A stretch of DNA of 7,859 nt, taken from CALBLZ01 sp041917855. Lineage in GTDB: Bacteria > Patescibacteriota > UBA1384 > CAILIB01. The number at the start of each line of letters is the position of its first letter. Position 1 is the stretch's first letter. Made by a program: the position numbers and the translations under genes. The stretch is taken from contig JAYRWT010000055.1 in the NCBI GenBank assembly GCA_041917855.1, positions 1 to 7,859 of the forward strand, written 5' to 3'. The notes beneath the pieces are model-generated. The model was not told the origin of the DNA. It made no database searches and saw nothing but the letters and a program-made list of their open reading frames with translations. Positions 6,210 through 7,859 of this stretch are shown one piece after another.

Positions 6210-6992
6210 ATGCAGCTCCCTGTACCAAAAAGTCGCTCCATTTTTACCGCTGCGGTGGCGGTTGTTGCGGTAGTCTTTGTATTGAGCAGTATTCGCATTG
6301 TAGACGCAGGAGAACAGGCGGTTGTGGTCCGACTCGGTGTGGCACAACCAGAGACACTGGCCCCAGGGCTGCATTTCGTGATTCCGATACTTGATCGTGT
6401 GTATACGTTTAGTACCCGTACGCGCAAACTAGAGGCTACAGCCGATGCTGCCAGCCGTGACCTACAGCAGGTACGCACCACCATCGCACTTAACTTCCAG
6501 CTCGATCCAAAAAGTATCAACAAACTCTACCAAGAGATTGGTATTGAGTGGCAAGCGCGCATTGTAGATCCTGCTATTCAAGAAAGTGTGAAGAGTGCAA
6601 CTAGCAACTTTTCCGCAGAAGAGCTGATTACCAAGCGTTCTGAGCTTAAAGATAGCGTGACCAAGTTGCTAGCCGAGCGCTTAAAGGACAAGTACATAAT
6701 GGTAGATCAGATTTCGATTACCGATTTTCGTTTTAGCAATGAGTTCGACAAGGCTATCGAGGCAAAACAGGTTGCCGAGCAAAACGCCCTAAAAGCTAAG
6801 CAGGACCTTGAACGTATTAAGATTGAAGGTGAGCAGCGCATTACACAGGCTCGTGCCGAAGCCGAAGCCTTGCGTCTGCAGCGTGAGAATCTGACAGCTG
6901 ACCTGCTGCAACTGCGCGCCATTGAAAAGTGGGACGGTAAACTGCCACAAGCAACTGGTGGCGCAACTCCATTCATCAACTTGAATAAGTAG
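6210..6992 (+). CDS. SPFH/Band 7 (prohibitin-family) membrane protein
   Basis: A 260-residue protein with a short basic N-terminus, one membrane helix (about 11-28), a prohibitin-homology domain (about 29-180, with AGEQAVVVRLG at 33-43 and the PGLHFVIPILDRVYTF segment at 52-67) and a long charged alpha-helical coiled coil (about 180-240). It ends with AIEKWDGKLPQ (237-247), a typical prohibitin-like C-terminal segment. Length and architecture match bacterial prohibitin-like proteins, which assemble into ring-shaped oligomers on the membrane and scaffold protein quality control or membrane microdomains. No NfeD or FtsH partner lies in this window, so it appears to be a single-gene unit. It begins at an ATG with no Shine-Dalgarno sequence and is closed by a strong terminator 12 bases after the stop. 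Confidence 0.93.
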   Translation: MQLPVPKSRSIFTAAVAVVAVVFVLSSIRIVDAGEQAVVVRLGVAQPETLAPGLHFVIPILDRVYTFSTRTRKLEATADAASRDLQQVRTTIALNFQLDPKSINKLYQEIGIEWQARIVDPAIQESVKSATSNFSAEELITKRSELKDSVTKLLAERLKDKYIMVDQISITDFRFSNEFDKAIEAKQVAEQNALKAKQDLERIKIEGEQRITQARAEAEALRLQRENLTADLLQLRAIEKWDGKLPQATGGATPFINLNK

Positions 6993-7003
6993 GAGTAACG
7001 GCT

Positions 7004-7037
7004 AAGAAAAAGCACCCCACTGGGTGCTTTTTCTTTT
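7004..7037. terminator. Bidirectional intrinsic terminator
   Basis: A perfect 14-bp stem (AAGAAAAAGCACCC at 7004-7017 with its complement at 7022-7035) closes a CACT loop, with T-rich sequence on the 3' side and A-rich sequence on the 5' side. It therefore works as a Rho-independent terminator in both directions. It serves the SPFH gene on the plus strand and can also stop the convergent minus-strand gene that ends at 7098. Confidence 0.92.
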
Positions 7038-7097
7038 GGCTGGCGCGCACTATACTCACCCGGACTCAATCAGAGGGCGAAAACAATGACTGGTAGG

Positions 7098-7499
7098 CTA
7101 CTTTGCGCGAATACGATTGTTCTTAGGTTCATGGGTGATCTCGACCAGCCCCATAGCCTCAAGCAACGGTGGGACGTAGACGCCAAATCGACCACGAAGA
7201 CCCTTCTTTAGCCCGTACCAACCACCAACAGGATTCGATTCTGACCTGCCCCATGCTTCGAAGGTGCCTTCCTTGACCTCCTTCTGCTCGTCAGCACCTC
7301 CTAGATCCATCCAATCTCCATGCGCTTTGAGCATCGTTACGGAATCCTCGACGCACCGAGCATCGTAGATCAACGTTGTCGAACCGACAACACAAAAAAT
7401 AACCTCTTGCCCATCCTTCTGGTCGAAGTACATCTGGTACTCTGCAGTACCAGGCGGGGTCTTAAGTTGGTAAGGATTTTCTTTGCCGTGCTTGTTCAT
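7098..7499 (-). CDS. Conserved hypothetical protein, possibly DUF6855-like
   Basis: A 133-residue soluble protein with no membrane segment or signal peptide. Recognisable blocks are KTPPGTAEYQMYFD (14-27), CVVGSTTLIYDAR (36-48), AHGDWMDLGGADEQK (59-73), AWGRSESNPVGGWYGLKKG (82-100) and GRFGVYVPPLLEAMGLVEI (102-120). They resemble a family I recall as DUF6855; that label is from memory and uncertain, and the function is unknown. I chose the ATG at 7499 over an upstream GTG at 7526. A consensus-like -10 (TATACT, 7513-7508) lies between the two, so a transcript from it cannot include the GTG, and the protein then begins just before its first family-like block (HGKENPYQLKTPPG). It is a single-gene unit facing the SPFH terminator, with no Shine-Dalgarno sequence. 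Confidence 0.8.
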   Translation of the reverse strand: MNKHGKENPYQLKTPPGTAEYQMYFDQKDGQEVIFCVVGSTTLIYDARCVEDSVTMLKAHGDWMDLGGADEQKEVKEGTFEAWGRSESNPVGGWYGLKKGLRGRFGVYVPPLLEAMGLVEITHEPKNNRIRAK

Positions 7500-7507
7500 T
7501 GCTCGAT

Positions 7508-7534
7508 AGTATACTTGGTTCAACACAGCGTCAA
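7508..7534 (-). promoter_or_regulatory. Promoter of the minus-strand hypothetical gene
   Basis: On the minus strand TTGACG (7534-7529, five of six to -35) and TATACT (7513-7508, five of six to -10) are 15 bases apart. Transcription would start around 7501, within two bases of the ATG at 7499, so the mRNA is leaderless or nearly so. This decides the start codon of the gene. Confidence 0.5.
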
Positions 7535-7577
7535 GTAATGAGAAGTAGTATGAAAGGACGTAGTAAATTAACAGCTA

Positions 7578-7588
7578 GATGAGGGATG
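7578..7588 (+). repeat. Direct repeat copy 1 (GATGAGGGATG)
   Basis: GATGAGGGATG occurs here and again exactly at 7739-7749. The two copies bracket about 150 bases containing the 12-bp hairpin and the palindromic terminator. This could be a target-site-like duplication or a repeated structural motif. Confidence 0.6.
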
Positions 7589-7633
7589 ATTATAAAAGCC
7601 TGCCTCCGGCAGCCGGCAAGCTTGCACATGGTA

Positions 7634-7660
7634 CACAGCATTGCTCCCAGCAATGCTGTG
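7634..7660. repeat. Perfect 12-bp inverted repeat with 3-base loop
   Basis: CACAGCATTGCT (7634-7645) and AGCAATGCTGTG (7649-7660) are exact reverse complements separated by CCC. There is no adjacent T-tract, so this is not a terminator by itself. It may be a stem of a structured RNA or a recognition hairpin of a mobile or repeat element. Confidence 0.75.
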
Positions 7661-7696
7661 CCCTCCCAGGTTCTCATCCCACTATGCTCGGCAGAC

Positions 7697-7732
7697 CATA
7701 TAAAAAGAGACCCTAGGGTCTCTTTTTATATG
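7697..7732. terminator. 36-base perfect palindrome, bidirectional intrinsic terminator
   Basis: The sequence is fully self-complementary around CCCTAGGG, with arms CATATAAAAAGAGACCC and GGGTCTCTTTTTATATG, 17 bases each, and two central bases (TA). A GC-rich core followed by T5 on both strands is the classic form of a bidirectional Rho-independent terminator. It would stop a plus-strand transcript coming from the structured region, or a minus-strand transcript entering from beyond the right edge. Confidence 0.88.
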
Positions 7733-7738
7733 ACTGGG

Positions 7739-7749
7739 GATGAGGGATG
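7739..7749 (+). repeat. Direct repeat copy 2 (GATGAGGGATG)
   Basis: This is an exact copy of the 11-mer at 7578-7588. GGGATGAG at 7737-7744 is also the reverse complement of CTCATCCC at 7673-7680, so this copy can close a larger stem around the palindromic terminator. Confidence 0.6.
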
Positions 7750-7806
7750 GTTCCGCTCACTCCGTTCGCTGCACGGCTTTCAGGTCGGAACCGCCTTCGT
7801 CCCTCA
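7741..7806. repeat. Two-tier inverted repeat, possible structured RNA
   Basis: An outer 7-bp stem pairs TGAGGGA (7741-7747) with TCCCTCA (7800-7806). An inner 7-bp stem pairs GGTTCCG (7749-7755) with CGGAACC (7786-7792). The two are joined by an asymmetric internal loop of 1 and 7 bases. Inside, CCGT (7762-7765) can pair with ACGG (7773-7776). Another hairpin follows at once: CAGGC (7805-7809), loop TTTCTAC, GCCTG (7817-7821). No known RNA family is recognised. Confidence 0.6.
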
Positions 7807-7859
7807 GGCTTTCTACGCCTGAAGCGCCAGCGAACCCTGGGTTTCGAATCCCTGCGTGA

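Larger units (their letters stand above)
7535..7859. other. Gene-free, highly structured terminal region
   Basis: About 325 bases with no credible gene. The longest plus frame (78 codons, 7586-7822) lies entirely across inverted repeats and resembles nothing. The stretch holds, in order, a copy of an 11-base direct repeat, a small CTGCC/GGCAG hairpin (7600-7612), the palindrome GCAAGCTTGC (7616-7625), a 12-bp hairpin, the 36-base palindromic terminator, the second direct repeat copy, a two-tier hairpin (7741-7806), a 5-bp hairpin with a 7-base loop, and a tRNA T-arm-like sequence at the right edge. Confidence 0.6.

Noticed and set aside
7086..7213. Short plus-strand ORF of 42 codons starting at ATG 7086, with an upstream TATACT at 7051
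   Set aside because: It is antisense to the conserved hypothetical gene, has no -35 at a correct distance and no recognisable product.
7586..7822. 78-codon plus-strand frame
   Set aside because: It runs through the 12-bp hairpin, the 36-base palindromic terminator and other inverted repeats; a real gene would not contain a perfect terminator, and the product resembles nothing.
7805..7859. tRNA-Arg(TCT) gene
   Set aside because: The anticodon-arm-like hairpin and T-arm-like sequence cannot be joined with a valid D-arm, acceptor stem or 7-base T-loop, so it is reported only as an observation.
1..7859. CRISPR array, insertion sequence or prophage genes
   Set aside because: No regularly spaced repeats, transposase, integrase or phage structural motif was seen on either strand.
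1..7859. Alternative genetic code with TGA read as Gly or Trp
   Set aside because: TGA ends the first gene exactly at the ATGA overlap with the peptidase start, and no called gene needs TGA read-through.

Overview
The window looks like a piece of a small bacterial chromosome that uses the standard genetic code, since TGA, TAG and TAA all end genes. None of the nine genes called has a recognisable Shine-Dalgarno sequence, and several have a -10-like hexamer almost touching the start codon. With the gene content (a short conserved hypothetical family, a C39-like peptidase, a lone SPFH protein, a CRP-like regulator), this is compatible with a Patescibacteria/Saccharibacteria-type genome. That placement is an inference; there is no rRNA or ribosomal protein gene to test it.

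Layout: 1-143 is non-coding with a candidate promoter. 144-1781 is a three-gene plus-strand operon: a conserved hypothetical rich in Trp, Tyr and Cys, a membrane-anchored C39-like cysteine peptidase, and a small DUF2103-like protein. It runs tail to tail, with a 12-base gap, into a minus-strand DEAD-box RNA helicase (1794-3338). A 148-base divergent spacer follows, then a tiny helix-hairpin-helix protein (3487-3681). That gene converges on a minus-strand soluble globin-coupled methyl-accepting chemotaxis protein (3778-5217). Divergent from the sensor is a CRP/FNR-family regulator (5295-5957). The 77-base spacer between them carries a near-ideal CRP operator. After 252 bases of non-coding DNA with a strong hairpin come an SPFH/prohibitin-family membrane protein (6210-6992), a strong bidirectional terminator, and a minus-strand conserved hypothetical (7098-7499). 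The last 360 bases hold no gene but are packed with inverted and direct repeats, including a 36-base perfect palindrome, and end in a tRNA T-arm-like sequence.

The most interesting unit is the divergent pair at 3778-5957. A predicted haem-based gas sensor with a chemotaxis signalling domain sits beside a CRP-like regulator. The regulator's recognition helix keeps the three CRP base-reading residues (Arg180, Glu181, Arg185, with the same numbers as in E. coli CRP), and a TGTGA-N6-TCACA site lies 5 bases before its own start codon. The cAMP-binding residues are not conserved, so the ligand is probably something else. The rest of the window looks like ordinary housekeeping or accessory genes, apart from the structured non-coding tail.
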